Shown here: piece after piece, positions 1 through 9,355 of the stretch
Layout of the letters: each line of letters opens with the position of its first letter
Numbering within the stretch: position 1 is the stretch's first letter
Assembly (NCBI RefSeq): GCF_009792795.1
Contig: NZ_VKHQ01000004.1
Coordinates: 62,001-126,000 of the forward strand
DNA from: Cognatiluteimonas profundi
Lineage (GTDB): Bacteria > Pseudomonadota > Gammaproteobacteria > Xanthomonadales > Xanthomonadaceae
Length of the DNA stretch: 64,000 nucleotides
Reading direction: 5' to 3'
The notes under the pieces: generated by a model
What the model was told of the DNA's origin: nothing
What the model saw: only the letters and a program-made list of their open reading frames with translations
The model's database searches: none
Translations under genes and position numbers: made by a program

Positions 1-142
1 GCAGGCACATGCCGAAGCCGGCGTCGCGGCGGCTGCATTCGCGCATGAGGTCCAGATGGCCCGGATCGACGAGGCGCAGGGTCAATCCCGCGCCCGGAAC
101 CAGGACAGCGCTGTAGGGCAACAGCAGCAGCGATGGCGACAT
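1..142 (-). CDS. LON peptidase substrate-binding domain protein (N-terminal fragment, cut by window edge)
   Basis: The frame begins with ATG at 142 and is still open at base 1, so only about 47 residues are visible. They read as the start of an ATP-dependent protease LON substrate-binding (PUA-like) domain: a hydrophobic LPYSAVLVPGAGLTLRL stretch, then VDPGHLDLMRECSRRDAGFG, matching the family pattern 'lPlFPL.tVLFPGg.LpLrIFEpRYldMvr'. No ATPase or protease region is expected in the stand-alone form. It lies 23 bases downstream of mpl on the same strand and is probably cotranscribed. Family assignment is fairly good; cellular role is unknown. Confidence 0.75.
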   Translation of the reverse strand, partial: MSPSLLLLPYSAVLVPGAGLTLRLVDPGHLDLMRECSRRDAGFGMCL

Positions 143-165
143 CGCGGATCCCTCAAGGCGATCGG

Positions 166-1527
166 TCAGTCGCGCAGGGTCGCGAGGAAGCGGCGTGGTG
201 CATTGTCGAAGCCGCCATTGGACATGAACACCACGTGGTCGCCCGCCTGCACGTGCTCGCGCAACGTGGCGACCAGCGCATCCACATCGGCAACCGCGAT
301 GCCCTCGCCGCGCAGGCCGTCGATCACCTTGCCGGCATCCCACGCCAGTTCCGGGCGCTGCAGGAACACGACGAGATCGGCATCGTCCAGCGACGGCGCC
401 AGCGCATCGGCATGCGCGCCCAGGCGCATCGAATTGCTGCGCGGCTCCATGGCCGCCACGATGCGCGCCCTACCGACCCGCGCCCGCAGGCCGGCCAACG
501 TGGTCGCGATCGCCGTCGGATGGTGGGCGAAGTCGTCGTACACGGTGATGCCGGCTGCGTCGCCGATCACCTCCATGCGGCGCTTCACGCTGTGGAAGGC
601 CGACAGCGCCGGCAACACGGCGGCGATATCCACGCCCACCGCGGCGGCGGCGGCCAGCGATGCCAGCGCGTTCATGACGTTGTGGCGGCCGAGCAACGGC
701 CAGCGGACTTCGCCGATGTCAACGCCATCGCGCACGACGATGAAGGCGCTGCCGTCGGCCTCGATCAGCCGGGCGGTCCACTGGTAGTCGCCGCCATCCA
801 GTCCGAAGCGCTCGACCGGCGTCCAGCAGCCCATCGCCAGTACTTCGGCGAGACGCGCGTCCTCGCCATTGACGATCAGCCGGCCGCGGCGCGGCACCGT
901 GCGCACGAAATGATGGAACTGGCGCTGGATCGCCTCGACGTCCGGGAAGATGTCGGCATGGTCGTACTCGAGGTTGTTGAGGATCGCCACCAGCGGCCGG
1001 TAATGAACGAACTTGCTGCGCTTGTCGAAGAATGCCGTGTCGTACTCGTCGGCCTCGACCACGAATTCGCGCCCGCCGCCAATCCGCGCCGATCCACCGA
1101 AATCCTCGGCGACGCCGCCGATCAGGAAGCCCGGCTCGCGCCCGGCCGTCTGCAGCAGGAACGTCAGGATGCTGGTTGTCGTGGTCTTGCCGTGGGTACC
1201 GGCGACGGCAAGCGTGTCGCGTCCGGGCAACACGTTCTCGGCCAGCCATTGCGCACCCGAGGTGTATTTGCGGCCGTCGTCCAGCACCTGCTCAACTGCA
1301 GCGTTGCCGCGTGACAGCGCATTGCCGACGACGATCTCGTCGCAATCGGTCGAGATGTTGTCGGGCGAATAGCCCTGGCGCAGCTCGATGCCCAGCTGTT
1401 CGAGCTGGGTGGACATCGGCGGGTACACGGTCTGGTCGCTGCCTTCGACTGCGTGTCCCAGTTCGCGCGCCAGCGCGGCCACGCCGCCCATGAAAGTCCC
1501 GGCGATGCCGAGGATGTGCAATTTCAT
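166..1527 (-). CDS. mpl: UDP-N-acetylmuramate:L-alanyl-gamma-D-glutamyl-meso-diaminopimelate ligase (Mpl)
   Basis: Cytoplasmic peptidoglycan-recycling ligase that attaches the salvaged tripeptide L-Ala-gamma-D-Glu-meso-DAP to UDP-MurNAc with ATP. The 453-residue length is normal for Mpl. It opens with the Mur N-terminal nucleotide-binding fold (MKLHILGIAGTFMGG, residues 1-15), has the Mur-ligase P-loop GTHGKTT at 110-116, and a C-terminal domain with VYDDFAHHPTA and a conserved MEPRSNSMRLG stretch. The TFMG variant of the N-terminal loop, instead of the GIGG of MurC, favours Mpl over MurC. Start is ATG at 1527, 16 bases after the adk stop; adk, mpl and the LON-domain gene form a probable three-gene minus-strand operon. 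Confidence 0.93.
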   Translation of the reverse strand: MKLHILGIAGTFMGGVAALARELGHAVEGSDQTVYPPMSTQLEQLGIELRQGYSPDNISTDCDEIVVGNALSRGNAAVEQVLDDGRKYTSGAQWLAENVLPGRDTLAVAGTHGKTTTTSILTFLLQTAGREPGFLIGGVAEDFGGSARIGGGREFVVEADEYDTAFFDKRSKFVHYRPLVAILNNLEYDHADIFPDVEAIQRQFHHFVRTVPRRGRLIVNGEDARLAEVLAMGCWTPVERFGLDGGDYQWTARLIEADGSAFIVVRDGVDIGEVRWPLLGRHNVMNALASLAAAAAVGVDIAAVLPALSAFHSVKRRMEVIGDAAGITVYDDFAHHPTAIATTLAGLRARVGRARIVAAMEPRSNSMRLGAHADALAPSLDDADLVVFLQRPELAWDAGKVIDGLRGEGIAVADVDALVATLREHVQAGDHVVFMSNGGFDNAPRRFLATLRD

Positions 1528-1543
1528 CTGCAGGATCAGCCGA

Positions 1544-2122
1544 TCAGCCGACCTCGCGCACGGGCGCGATCGCTTCGAGGATGCGGGTGAAGACGTCGTC
1601 CAGCGTGCCGACGCCGTTCACCACGCTCAGCATCCCGTGCTGGCGGTAGAAGTCGACGACTGGCGCGGTCTGTTCGTTGTAGATCGACAGGCGCTTGCGA
1701 ACGGATTCGGGATTGTCGTCGGCGCGGCCTTCGGCCTTGGCGCGGCCGGCGATGCGTTCGACCAGCAGTTCGGTGTCGACGTCGAGCTGCACGGCGCAAT
1801 CGATCGGTTGCCCGATCCGCCCCAGCAATGCATCCAGCGCGCTGGCCTGCGCGAGGTTGCGCGGATAGCCGTCCAGGATGAAGCCGTTGCCGGTGTCGCC
1901 ACGCGAGAGGCGGTCTTCGATCATGCCGAGCAGGATCGCGTCGGAGACGAGGTCGCCACGGGCCATGATTTCCTTGGCTTCCAGCCCAAGCTTGCTGCCG
2001 GCCGCGACTTCCGCGCGCAGCAGGTCGCCGGTGGAGATGTGCGGCACCTGCAGGTGATCCTTCAGCCGCGTTGCCTGCGTGCCCTTGCCGGAGCCCGGCG
2101 CGCCCAACAAAACCAATCGCAT
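1544..2122 (-). CDS. adk: Adenylate kinase (short-LID form)
   Basis: Catalyses ATP + AMP = 2 ADP in the cytoplasm. The P-loop GAPGSGKGT is at residues 7-15, followed by the AMP-binding HISTGDLLR and the DGYPRN motif. The protein has 192 residues, shorter than the 214-residue E. coli enzyme, because it lacks the extended LID insert: the sequence passes from ERIAGRAKAEGRADDNPESV directly into KRLSIY. This short form is usual in xanthomonads. Its start ATG at 2122 faces the PPi-phosphofructokinase gene across a 167-base divergent gap, which must hold both promoters; I could not pick convincing -35/-10 pairs there. Confidence 0.95.
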   Translation of the reverse strand: MRLVLLGAPGSGKGTQATRLKDHLQVPHISTGDLLRAEVAAGSKLGLEAKEIMARGDLVSDAILLGMIEDRLSRGDTGNGFILDGYPRNLAQASALDALLGRIGQPIDCAVQLDVDTELLVERIAGRAKAEGRADDNPESVRKRLSIYNEQTAPVVDFYRQHGMLSVVNGVGTLDDVFTRILEAIAPVREVG

Positions 2123-2289
2123 CGATGACTCCAGGTTGCGCGGCCGGCGGGAGGCCAGTCGCGTCGCAGCGGTCGCTCACGGGTCCCGGCAGCGTCGGGG
2201 ACTACACTCGCCAGGCCCGTCTCGCCCCGCCAAACGGCGGGCCAGCTTACCGCATCCGCAGCCAGGCCCAGACCGGGAAATCGACCAAG

Positions 2290-3546
2290 ATGACTGTTGG
2301 AACCCTGCTCTACGCGCAATCAGGCGGCGTCACCGCCGTCATCAATGCCACTGCCGCCAGTGTGCTGGAGACGGCCAGGGCCCGCCGGGTCAAGGTGCTG
2401 GCCGGCCGCAACGGCATCCTCGGCGTGCTGCGCGAGGAGCTGATCGACACCTCGAAGGAATCCGCAGCCGCGATCCGCGGCCTTGCGCAGACGCCGGGCG
2501 GCGCGTTCGGATCGTGCCGGGTCAAGCTCAAATCGCTGGACGAGGACCGCGCGAAGTACGAGCGCCTGCTGGCCGTGTTCAAGGCCCACGACGTGCGCTG
2601 GTTCCTCTACAACGGCGGCAACGATTCCGCCGACACCGCGCTCAAGGTGTCGCAACTGGCCGACGAATACGGCTATCCACTGACCTGCGTGGGCGTGCCG
2701 AAGACCGTCGACAACGACCTCGCCGTCACCGACTGCTGTCCGGGCTTTGGCTCGGCCGCGAAGTACACCGCCGTATCCGTGCGCGAAGCGGCGCTGGACG
2801 TCGCCGCGATGGCCGACACGTCGACGAAGGTGTTCGTCTACGAAGCCATGGGCCGCCACGCCGGCTGGCTCGCCGCGGCCGCAGGGCTCGCCGGCCAGGG
2901 ACCGGACGACGCGCCGCAGGTCATCCTGTTCCCCGAGCGCGCCTACGACGAGGACGCCTTCATCGGCCAGGTGCAGGCGGTCGTCGCGCGCGTGGGCTGG
3001 TGCGTGGTCGTCGCCAGCGAGGGCATCCGCACGGCGGATGGCAGGTTCGTCGCCGACGCCGGAGCGGGCAAGGACTCGTTCGGCCACACCCAGCTGGGTG
3101 GCGTGGCCGCGCACTTGGCCGGACGCGTCAAGGACCGGCTTGGCGTGAAAGTGCACTGGACGCTGCCCGACTACCTGCAGCGCTCGGCGCGACACATCGC
3201 ATCGAAGACCGACCTCGACCAGGCGCGCGCGGTCGGCAAGGCGGCGGTGCAATTCGCACTGAAGGGCATGAACGCGACGATGCCGGTGATCGTGCGCACG
3301 GCCGATGCGCCATATGGCTGGAAGATCGAAGCGGCATCGCTCGACAGGATCGCCAATCGCGAGAAGACGATGCCGGCGAATTTCATCCGCAAGGACGGCC
3401 ATGGCATCACGGCGGCGGCGCGTCGCTACCTGGAGCCCTTGATCCGTGGCGAGGCGTATCCCGCCTATGCGCGCGACGGGTTGCCGAAATACGTGTCGCT
3501 GAAGAACGTCGCCGCCGGGAAGAAATTGCCCGACTGGACCGCTTGA
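2290..3546 (+). CDS. Pyrophosphate-dependent 6-phosphofructokinase
   Basis: Phosphorylates fructose 6-phosphate reversibly with PPi instead of ATP, a glycolytic/gluconeogenic step in the cytoplasm. The 418-residue protein has the phosphofructokinase fold: SGGVTAVIN near the N-terminus, NGGNDSADT at 108-116 and PKTVDND at 137-143, and MGRHAGW at 187-193. The lysine in PKTVDND, where ATP enzymes have PGTIDND, and the absence of the ATP-type GGDGS loop indicate PPi use; this is known family knowledge. The frame is open further upstream, but ATG at 2290 begins the conserved MTVGTLLYAQSGG. Two other pyrophosphate enzymes (membrane and soluble pyrophosphatases) lie within 6 kb. Confidence 0.93.
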   Translation: MTVGTLLYAQSGGVTAVINATAASVLETARARRVKVLAGRNGILGVLREELIDTSKESAAAIRGLAQTPGGAFGSCRVKLKSLDEDRAKYERLLAVFKAHDVRWFLYNGGNDSADTALKVSQLADEYGYPLTCVGVPKTVDNDLAVTDCCPGFGSAAKYTAVSVREAALDVAAMADTSTKVFVYEAMGRHAGWLAAAAGLAGQGPDDAPQVILFPERAYDEDAFIGQVQAVVARVGWCVVVASEGIRTADGRFVADAGAGKDSFGHTQLGGVAAHLAGRVKDRLGVKVHWTLPDYLQRSARHIASKTDLDQARAVGKAAVQFALKGMNATMPVIVRTADAPYGWKIEAASLDRIANREKTMPANFIRKDGHGITAAARRYLEPLIRGEAYPAYARDGLPKYVSLKNVAAGKKLPDWTA

Positions 3547-3588
3547 CCCCAAGCGCCGGGATCAGCCCGGCGATGTCGATGCCGCGCG

Positions 3589-4038
3589 CTAGATCGCCTC
3601 GTGCCCGACATCCAGTTCGCGCACGTGCTTGGCGTCGCGACGCTGTTCGACCAGTCCGCGCACGCGTTCACGAACGCCTTCCGCATCGCGGATGTCGGCG
3701 AGCGTGACCACCGGCGTACTGGTGTCCGACGTGCTGAGCACGATGTCGCCGATGCCGACCATGCGTTGCCAGAACGTCTGCTGGAAATGCGTGTCCTTCA
3801 CCCGGTACAGCTCGATGTCGTCGGTGACGCGACTGAAAACGCCGCGCGTGGTCTTGAGCCGCTGCGTGGTCAACTGGTAGCGCGTGGAGCGCGTCACCAG
3901 CGCGCGCCACAGCGCCCACGGGATCGGCACCAGCAGCACGCACGCGACCCACGCCCACAGGTTCTGCCACTGCGACGGCGCTCCGGTCCACATCGCCTGT
4001 TCGTCGGCCGACGGCATCACGGGGGCGGGCTCGTTCAT
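3589..4038 (-). CDS. PH-domain (bPH2/YdbS-like) membrane protein
   Basis: A 149-residue protein with a hydrophobic segment at about 27-47 ([17 protein letters not shown]) followed by the signature of bacterial pleckstrin-homology domain proteins: the helix/strand pattern [20 protein letters not shown], then [15 protein letters not shown] and GDIVLSTSD. The family is membrane-anchored with unknown function. A TTG 12 bases upstream could also start the frame, but ATG at 4038 is better placed behind TTGGAGAA. The gene converges on the PPi-phosphofructokinase gene with a 42-base gap and starts close to the CsgG-like relic on the other strand. Confidence 0.75.
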   Translation of the reverse strand: MNEPAPVMPSADEQAMWTGAPSQWQNLWAWVACVLLVPIPWALWRALVTRSTRYQLTTQRLKTTRGVFSRVTDDIELYRVKDTHFQQTFWQRMVGIGDIVLSTSDTSTPVVTLADIRDAEGVRERVRGLVEQRRDAKHVRELDVGHEAI

Positions 4039-4086
4039 GGCGTTCTCCAAGGATGGACAGCGGCATCATAGGCGCGTCGGGCGCGC

Positions 4087-4381
4087 ATGTTGCGCGGACT
4101 GAAGCTCAAGAAATCCGAAACGATCCTTGCCCTGGTGGACAAGCGCTCCGGCGTGCAGGTCGCCATGGCGCAGGGCCAGGGTCGCAGGACCAGTTTCGGG
4201 CCGGGAGGCCTGGGCGGCGCAGGCGGGATCGGCGCGTGGAGCGATACGCCCGAAGGCAAGGTGATCGGGCTTGCCTTTGCCGATGCCTACAACAACCTGG
4301 TTCGATCATTGGCGCGAGTACAAGGCGCAGACGGTGCAAGGCGGCCTCGGCAAGGGCGGCCGCCTCGACATGGCGCAGTGA
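4087..4381 (+). pseudogene. Decayed CsgG/HfaB-like gene, C-terminal remnant with frameshift
   Basis: Only the last ~100 residues of a CsgG-like protein remain. The frame [19 protein letters not shown]...[33 protein letters not shown] resembles the C-terminus of CsgG/HfaB family proteins of xanthomonads, which usually end in something like [18 protein letters not shown]. Here that tail is present but in another frame: dropping one G of the GG at 4311-4312 joins VRSL to [22 protein letters not shown] and a TGA at 4379-4381. A stop codon lies in frame only about 15 bases before the first ATG, so the upstream half is gone. As read without repair, the frame runs on to 4431 into an arginine-rich nonsense tail. 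Family assignment is by recalled pattern, not a search. Confidence 0.6.
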
Positions 4382-4427
4382 GGCTGCCGGCACGAGCGGC
4401 CCGACCCGTCGCGAAACGCCCTTCCGG

Positions 4428-4949
4428 CTAGGGGCAGGCCTTGCCCTCCACCGCCATCGCTGCCGCGTACAGCGGGATCGGGGACAGTGCGTGGGCCTTG
4501 GCCTTGGCCACTCCCTCGGCAAGATAGATGCGCGACTTGCCCTGGGGGTCGAGTTTCGGCGGCACGGCGGTATCCGCCGGATGGCGCCACACGGTCACGA
4601 CGGCCTGTTGCCCCGGGCATGTCGCACTGGGAACCCGAATGCGGTCATTCAATATCCAGCCATCGCTGGTGGCTGGCTTCGCCGCCTTGGCCTCGACGAA
4701 GCGCGCGCGTGGCTGGCAGTTGGCGCTGGTCGGCACCGCCTGGAACAGATACGGCTTGGCGGCCTCGCCGGTAAATGCGCCTTCCAGCCGCGTGCAGGCC
4801 TCCGGAATGACGCGCAGCGTGTGCACCGCGCCGATGGCTTGCGGGGCACCAAGCGGACGGGCGATCTCCGGCGTTGGATCGGCTGCGAGAGCGGGCAATG
4901 CCACCGACAAGGGGATCACGGCAGCAAACAGCAGGGCGGCCAGGCGCAT
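4428..4949 (-). CDS. Secreted protein of unknown function
   Basis: A 173-residue protein with a clear Sec signal peptide, [22 protein letters not shown] with probable cleavage before ADPTPEIA. The mature part has four cysteines in spaced positions (in [27 protein letters not shown] and the terminal GKACP), suggesting two disulfides in the periplasm or outside. I do not recognise a domain. The start ATG at 4949 is followed at once by the signal sequence; the frame stays open far upstream only because it runs opposite the H+-pyrophosphatase gene. It is divergent from hppA (135-base gap) and ends just past the CsgG-like relic. Confidence 0.7.
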   Translation of the reverse strand: MRLAALLFAAVIPLSVALPALAADPTPEIARPLGAPQAIGAVHTLRVIPEACTRLEGAFTGEAAKPYLFQAVPTSANCQPRARFVEAKAAKPATSDGWILNDRIRVPSATCPGQQAVVTVWRHPADTAVPPKLDPQGKSRIYLAEGVAKAKAHALSPIPLYAAAMAVEGKACP

Positions 4950-5084
4950 GGAGTGACTCCGGTGGATAGCAGGCCGGCAGGCTGGCACGGCCGGCCTGAA
5001 CCCGCATTGACGCGGTTCCTCCGGTCGCGGTGCTGTGCGATAGTCGAGCGGTTGCCACTTGGCTTCCACCTGGGGAGGGTTTTC

Positions 5085-7163
5085 ATGCTGGTCGAGAACG
5101 GTCTGTACCTGGCGCTTGGTTGCGCCGCACTCGCGATCCTTTACGGAATCATCTCCGCGCGCTGGATCAGCGCGCAGCCCGCCGGCAACGAACGCATGCA
5201 ACAGATCGCCGGCGCGATCCAGGAAGGCGCCCGCGCCTACCTCAACCGGCAGTACACAACCATTGCGATCGCTGGAGTGGTGCTTGCGGCGCTCATCGCG
5301 TGGCAATTGGGCATCTACACCGCGATCGGGTTCCTGGTCGGCGCGGTGCTGTCCGGCGCTGCCGGCTACATCGGCATGAACGTGTCGGTGCGCGCCAACG
5401 TGCGCACCGCCGAAGCCGCGCGTCGTGGCATCAGCCCGGCGATGGACATCGCGTTTCGCGGCGGTGCCATCACCGGGATGCTCGTGGTTGGCCTCGGCCT
5501 GCTCGGCGTCGCCGGCTATTACCTGTTGCTGCAGCGCATGGGCGTCACCGGCGAACCGGCGCTGCACGCGCTGGTCGGACTGGCCTTCGGCGCATCGCTG
5601 ATCTCGATCTTCGCGCGACTGGGCGGCGGCATCTTCACCAAGGGCGCCGACGTCGGCGCGGACCTGGTCGGCAAGGTCGAAGCCGGCATCCCCGAGGACG
5701 ACCCGCGCAACCCGGCGGTCATCGCCGACAACGTGGGCGACAACGTGGGCGACTGCGCCGGCATGGCTGCCGACCTGTTCGAGACCTACGCGGTCACGAT
5801 CATCGCGACGATGCTGCTCGGCGGCCTGACCTTTGCCGCCGACACCAACGCGGTGCTGTACCCGCTGCTGCTGGGCGCAGTGTCGATCATCGCCTCGATC
5901 ATCGGCGCGTTCTTCGTCAAGGTGAAAGCAGGCGGCTCGATCATGGGCGCGCTGTACAAGGGCGTGATCGTCTCGGCGCTGCTGTCGGCCGTCGCATTCT
6001 GGTTCGTCACCGCCGACCTGTTCCCGGCCGGCCTGACCACGCTCGATGGTCTCGCGATCACCTCGATCAACATCTTCTACTGCGGCCTGATCGGCCTGGC
6101 GCTGACCGGCGCGATCGTGTGGATCACCGAATACTACACCGGCACGCAGTTCAAGCCGGTGCGGCACATCGCGCAGGCATCGACCACCGGACACGGCACC
6201 AACATCATCGCGGGCCTCGGCATCTCGATGAAGTCGACCGCGTTGCCGGTGATCGCGGTCTGCGCCGCGATCTGGGGCGCATTCGCGCTCGGCGGCCTGT
6301 ACGGCATCGCCATCGCCGCCACCGCGATGCTGTCGATGGCCGGGATGATCGTCGCGCTGGATGCCTATGGGCCCATCACCGACAACGCCGGCGGCATCGC
6401 CGAAATGTCGGAACTGCCGCCTGAAGTGCGCGCCGTCACCGACCCGCTGGACGCCGTCGGCAACACGACCAAGGCCGTGACCAAGGGCTACGCGATCGGT
6501 TCGGCCGCGCTGGCCGCACTGGTGCTGTTCGCCGACTACACCCACAACCTCAACACGCTCGGCGAGGCCAAGGCGCTTGCCAGCGGCGTTGCGTACGAGG
6601 CGATGCGATTCGACCTCTCCGACCACATGGTGATCATCGGCCTGTTGATCGGCGGCCTGATCCCCTACCTGTTCGGCGCGATGGCGATGGAGGCCGTCGG
6701 CCGCGCTGCTGGCGCCGTCGTCGAGGAAGTCCGTCGCCAGTTCCGCGACATCCCGGGGATCATGCAGGGCACCGGCAAGCCGGACTACTCGCGTGCGGTC
6801 GACATGCTGACCAAGTCGGCGATCAAGGAAATGATCGTGCCATCGCTGTTACCGGTTGCCGTGCCGGTCGTCGTGGGCCTGCTGCTCGGGCCGAAGGCGC
6901 TTGGCGGTTTGCTGATCGGCACGATCGTCACCGGCCTGTTCGTCGCGATCTCGATGACGACCGGCGGCGGCGCGTGGGACAACGCCAAGAAGTACATCGA
7001 GGATGGCAACTTCGGCGGCAAGGGTTCCGAGGCCCACAAGGCCGCGGTCACCGGCGATACCGTCGGCGATCCCTACAAGGACACCGCCGGCCCGGCGATC
7101 AACCCGCTGATCAAGATCATCAACATCGTGGCCTTGCTGCTGGTGCCACTGCTGATGCGCTGA
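5085..7163 (+). CDS. hppA: K+-independent proton-pumping membrane pyrophosphatase
   Basis: Integral inner-membrane enzyme that hydrolyses cytoplasmic PPi and exports protons. The 692-residue protein has the expected ~16 membrane segments and all signature loops: [20 protein letters not shown] around 180-199, [20 protein letters not shown] at 204-223, [16 protein letters not shown], and the C-terminal [18 protein letters not shown]. The loop [10 protein letters not shown] has Lys463 and Thr466 at the two positions that are Ala and Gly in K+-dependent enzymes, so this is the K+-independent H+ type (family knowledge). ATG at 5085 is preceded by GGGAGG at ideal distance. A strong terminator follows at 7188. 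Confidence 0.96.
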   Translation: MLVENGLYLALGCAALAILYGIISARWISAQPAGNERMQQIAGAIQEGARAYLNRQYTTIAIAGVVLAALIAWQLGIYTAIGFLVGAVLSGAAGYIGMNVSVRANVRTAEAARRGISPAMDIAFRGGAITGMLVVGLGLLGVAGYYLLLQRMGVTGEPALHALVGLAFGASLISIFARLGGGIFTKGADVGADLVGKVEAGIPEDDPRNPAVIADNVGDNVGDCAGMAADLFETYAVTIIATMLLGGLTFAADTNAVLYPLLLGAVSIIASIIGAFFVKVKAGGSIMGALYKGVIVSALLSAVAFWFVTADLFPAGLTTLDGLAITSINIFYCGLIGLALTGAIVWITEYYTGTQFKPVRHIAQASTTGHGTNIIAGLGISMKSTALPVIAVCAAIWGAFALGGLYGIAIAATAMLSMAGMIVALDAYGPITDNAGGIAEMSELPPEVRAVTDPLDAVGNTTKAVTKGYAIGSAALAALVLFADYTHNLNTLGEAKALASGVAYEAMRFDLSDHMVIIGLLIGGLIPYLFGAMAMEAVGRAAGAVVEEVRRQFRDIPGIMQGTGKPDYSRAVDMLTKSAIKEMIVPSLLPVAVPVVVGLLLGPKALGGLLIGTIVTGLFVAISMTTGGGAWDNAKKYIEDGNFGGKGSEAHKAAVTGDTVGDPYKDTAGPAINPLIKIINIVALLLVPLLMR

Positions 7164-7187
7164 TCGCGACCCGCAATTGAAGAAAAG

Positions 7188-7211
7188 CCCCGCTCCGGCG
7201 GGGTTTTTTTT
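7188..7211 (+). terminator. Rho-independent terminator after hppA
   Basis: Perfect 6-bp stem CCCCGC/GCGGGG (7188-7193 with 7198-7203), TCCG tetraloop, then eight T residues (7204-7211). It lies 25 bases after the hppA stop and separates it from the following membrane-protein gene. Confidence 0.92.
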
Positions 7212-7299
7212 CGCTCGGCGGCCAGGTCCCATTCGGCCCATTGAAAAAAGGACATGGCGGCGTGAAGATTCGCCTTCACACAGCCCCCTGGAGGCGACG

Positions 7300-7803
7300 A
7301 TGGCCGGTTCGTTCTTTGCGGAAATCCGCGCGTTGCACATCATCGTGGCGGCGGCATGGTTCGGGGCCGCGGCATTCGTGACGCTGTACCTGATGCCGGC
7401 GATGCGCCAGGTCGGACCGCAGGGCGGCCCGGTCATGCAGGCGCTGGACCAGCGCAAGTTCCACGTCTTCATGGCGGCCAACGCCGGACTCACGGTACTC
7501 AGCGGCTGCTGGCTGTACTGGACGCTGACCGCAGGCCTGCAGCCTGGCGTGGTGCACAGCCCGATGGGCGTGGTGTTCGGCCTGGGCGGGCTTGCCGGCC
7601 TGCTGGCGGCCATCCTCGGGGCGGCGGTGATCGGCCGCAACGTCAAGCGACTCGCGCTGGTCGCGGGCAAAGCCGCAACCGGAGACCCATCAGCCGCCGG
7701 GGAAATGGCGGCACTGCAGCAGCGCATCCGCACTGCCAGCCGGCTGGTCCTGATGCTGATGGTGGCCGCCCTGCTGTCCATGACCCTCGGTCACAGCGTG
7801 TAG
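7300..7803 (+). CDS. CopD/DUF2269-like small membrane protein
   Basis: A 167-residue protein with about four membrane helices: residues ~9-31 (LHIIVAAAWFGAAAFVTLYLM), ~50-72, ~85-107 and ~145-165. The LHIIVAAAWFGA opening with a histidine in the first helix and the FHVFMAANAGLTVLSG second helix resemble CopD-like/DUF2269 four-helix proteins, some of which bind haem or metals, but no function can be assigned. ATG at 7300 follows GGAGG at good spacing. It stands alone between the hppA terminator and ppa, transcribed in the same direction as ppa with a 130-base gap. Confidence 0.65.
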   Translation: MAGSFFAEIRALHIIVAAAWFGAAAFVTLYLMPAMRQVGPQGGPVMQALDQRKFHVFMAANAGLTVLSGCWLYWTLTAGLQPGVVHSPMGVVFGLGGLAGLLAAILGAAVIGRNVKRLALVAGKAATGDPSAAGEMAALQQRIRTASRLVLMLMVAALLSMTLGHSV

Positions 7804-7933
7804 TCCGCGCGGAACCTGCCGGCGAGCAGTCGGCGGGCCGCGGAATTGCTGCATTGCAGCACGTGTTGCCGTATCCTGCGCAGCCCCCGCGCGGCCGATC
7901 CGGCTGCGTCCGCATGCCGGAGTCAACACCCCC

Positions 7934-8488
7934 ATGGGCCTGGATCTCGTCGCCACCGGCCGCAATCCGCCGGACGAAATCAACGTCATCATCGAAATCC
8001 CGAAGGATGCGGAGCCGGTCAAGTACGAGGTCGACAAGGCCAGCGGCGCGATCTTCGTCGACCGCATCCTGTCCACGCCGATGCGCTACCCCTGCAACTA
8101 CGGTTACATCCCGCACACGGTCTGCGGGGATGGCGACCCGGCCGATGTACTGGTGATCCTGCCCTTGCCGCTGATCCCCGGCTCGGTGATCCGCTGCCGT
8201 CCGGTGGGCGTGCTGAAGATGAGCGATGAAGCCGGCAGTGACGAAAAGATCCTCGCCGTGCCGATCGACAGCGTCTTCGCCGGCTACAGCCATATCGACG
8301 ACATCGGCAAGGTCAGCCCGCACTGGTGCGAACGCATCGGGCACTTCTTCGAGCACTACAAGGACCTGGAGAAGGGCAAGTGGGTCAAGCTCGATGGCTG
8401 GGGCGGCGCGGCCGAAGCCAAGCGCATCCTCAGCGAGGCGATCGTGCGCTACGACGGCACGCCGGCCTCCGACAAGCCGCACTTCTGA
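7934..8488 (+). CDS. ppa: Soluble inorganic pyrophosphatase
   Basis: Cytoplasmic family I pyrophosphatase, PPi to two phosphates, Mg2+-dependent. The 184-residue length fits. Visible active-site signatures are EIPKDAEPVKYEVDKASG near residues 21-38, the YPCNYGYIPHTVCGDGDPADVLV block holding the metal-binding aspartates of the family motif D-[SGDN]-D-[PE]-[LIVMF]-D-[LIVMGAC] in the variant DGDPADV, and HFFEHYKDLEKGKWVK. This chromosome therefore encodes both a soluble and a membrane pyrophosphatase within 3.5 kb of each other, next to a PPi-consuming phosphofructokinase. It converges on the sulfotransferase gene with a six-base gap. Confidence 0.95.
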   Translation: MGLDLVATGRNPPDEINVIIEIPKDAEPVKYEVDKASGAIFVDRILSTPMRYPCNYGYIPHTVCGDGDPADVLVILPLPLIPGSVIRCRPVGVLKMSDEAGSDEKILAVPIDSVFAGYSHIDDIGKVSPHWCERIGHFFEHYKDLEKGKWVKLDGWGGAAEAKRILSEAIVRYDGTPASDKPHF

Positions 8489-8494
8489 CCCGGA

Positions 8495-9355
8495 TCAGCG
8501 ATCGGCCATCGCCTCGGCGCGGCTGATCGTGTCCTGCAACGCCGGCATCAGCGGCTCGATGGCCGCGGCATGGCGGGTCCACTTGCGCGGATCGGGCGCG
8601 GTCAACGTGTGCCGCGATGGCGGCAATTGCGCGGACAAGGCGACATCCCAGCCGTAGCCCAGCGTCGCGCACAGTGCTGCGGTTTCCGCCGGCGGATCGG
8701 CCAGGAACCGGTCGAAACGGATCGCGCACCAGCGGTCGCCCGGCAGCGCCTGCAGGTCATCGAGCATCACGCGCATGGCGCTGTCCCACTGGCCGGCGAC
8801 GATCTCCGGCAGCGGCTTGCCAGCCAGCGATTGCCAGCCCGGTGTCAGCAGCAACGACCAGTACGGGTGCGGCCAGCCCGGCAATTGCAGGTAGGTCCGG
8901 AAGTGGCCCGACATCCACGCGTCGATCATGCTCGCCAGCACCTGGCGTGGATCGCGATGCAGGTAGACGAAGCGTGCGTCGGGAAAAGCCTGCAGCAGGA
9001 ACGGGATCCGCAGGGCGTTCTTCGGCGTCTTTTCCAGCAGGCGGAATCGACCCGCCGGTGCATTGCCGTCGCGATCCAGTGCCCGCCGGTGGAAGCGTTC
9101 GCGCAACTCGGCGACAACCTCCGGCGTGGCATCGGTCGCGACGAGGCGGTTGGAAGCAAAGCCGCGGTGGCGCAACTGCAGGCCCGGGATCGATTCGATC
9201 AGCGCGTGGCTCTCTCCACCGATCGTGCAGACTTCCGGCGCACGCGCGAGCGTCTCGAACAACAAGGTGCTGCCCGAGCGCGGTGGCGAGATGATGAACA
9301 CCGGGCGGTCGTACAGCGCATCGTGCGCCCGCGCGTCGTTGCCTTCTCCGCTCAC
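8495..9355 (-). CDS. Sulfotransferase family protein
   Basis: A 286-residue PAPS-type sulfotransferase. The 5'-phosphosulfate loop is IISPPRSGSTLLFETL (PPRSGST at 24-30), EKTPKN follows at 109-114, and the 3'-phosphate region reads YLHRDPRQVLASMIDAW (HRDPRQVLAS 133-142). The acceptor cannot be read from sequence; relatives modify lipids, carbohydrates or small molecules. The start is GTG at 9355, whose bases overlap the TGA stop of the upstream hydroxylase-like gene (GTGA), so the two are translationally coupled and likely act together. A fused or partnered Asp-hydroxylase/sulfotransferase arrangement hints at modification of one shared substrate, which is inference. Confidence 0.88.
   Translation of the reverse strand: MSGEGNDARAHDALYDRPVFIISPPRSGSTLLFETLARAPEVCTIGGESHALIESIPGLQLRHRGFASNRLVATDATPEVVAELRERFHRRALDRDGNAPAGRFRLLEKTPKNALRIPFLLQAFPDARFVYLHRDPRQVLASMIDAWMSGHFRTYLQLPGWPHPYWSLLLTPGWQSLAGKPLPEIVAGQWDSAMRVMLDDLQALPGDRWCAIRFDRFLADPPAETAALCATLGYGWDVALSAQLPPSRHTLTAPDPRKWTRHAAAIEPLMPALQDTISRAEAMADR

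Noticed and set aside
4428..6626. A very long minus-strand open frame reaching across hppA
   Set aside because: Only its last 173 codons (from 4949) make sense as a signal-peptide protein; the rest is the high-GC shadow of hppA on the other strand.
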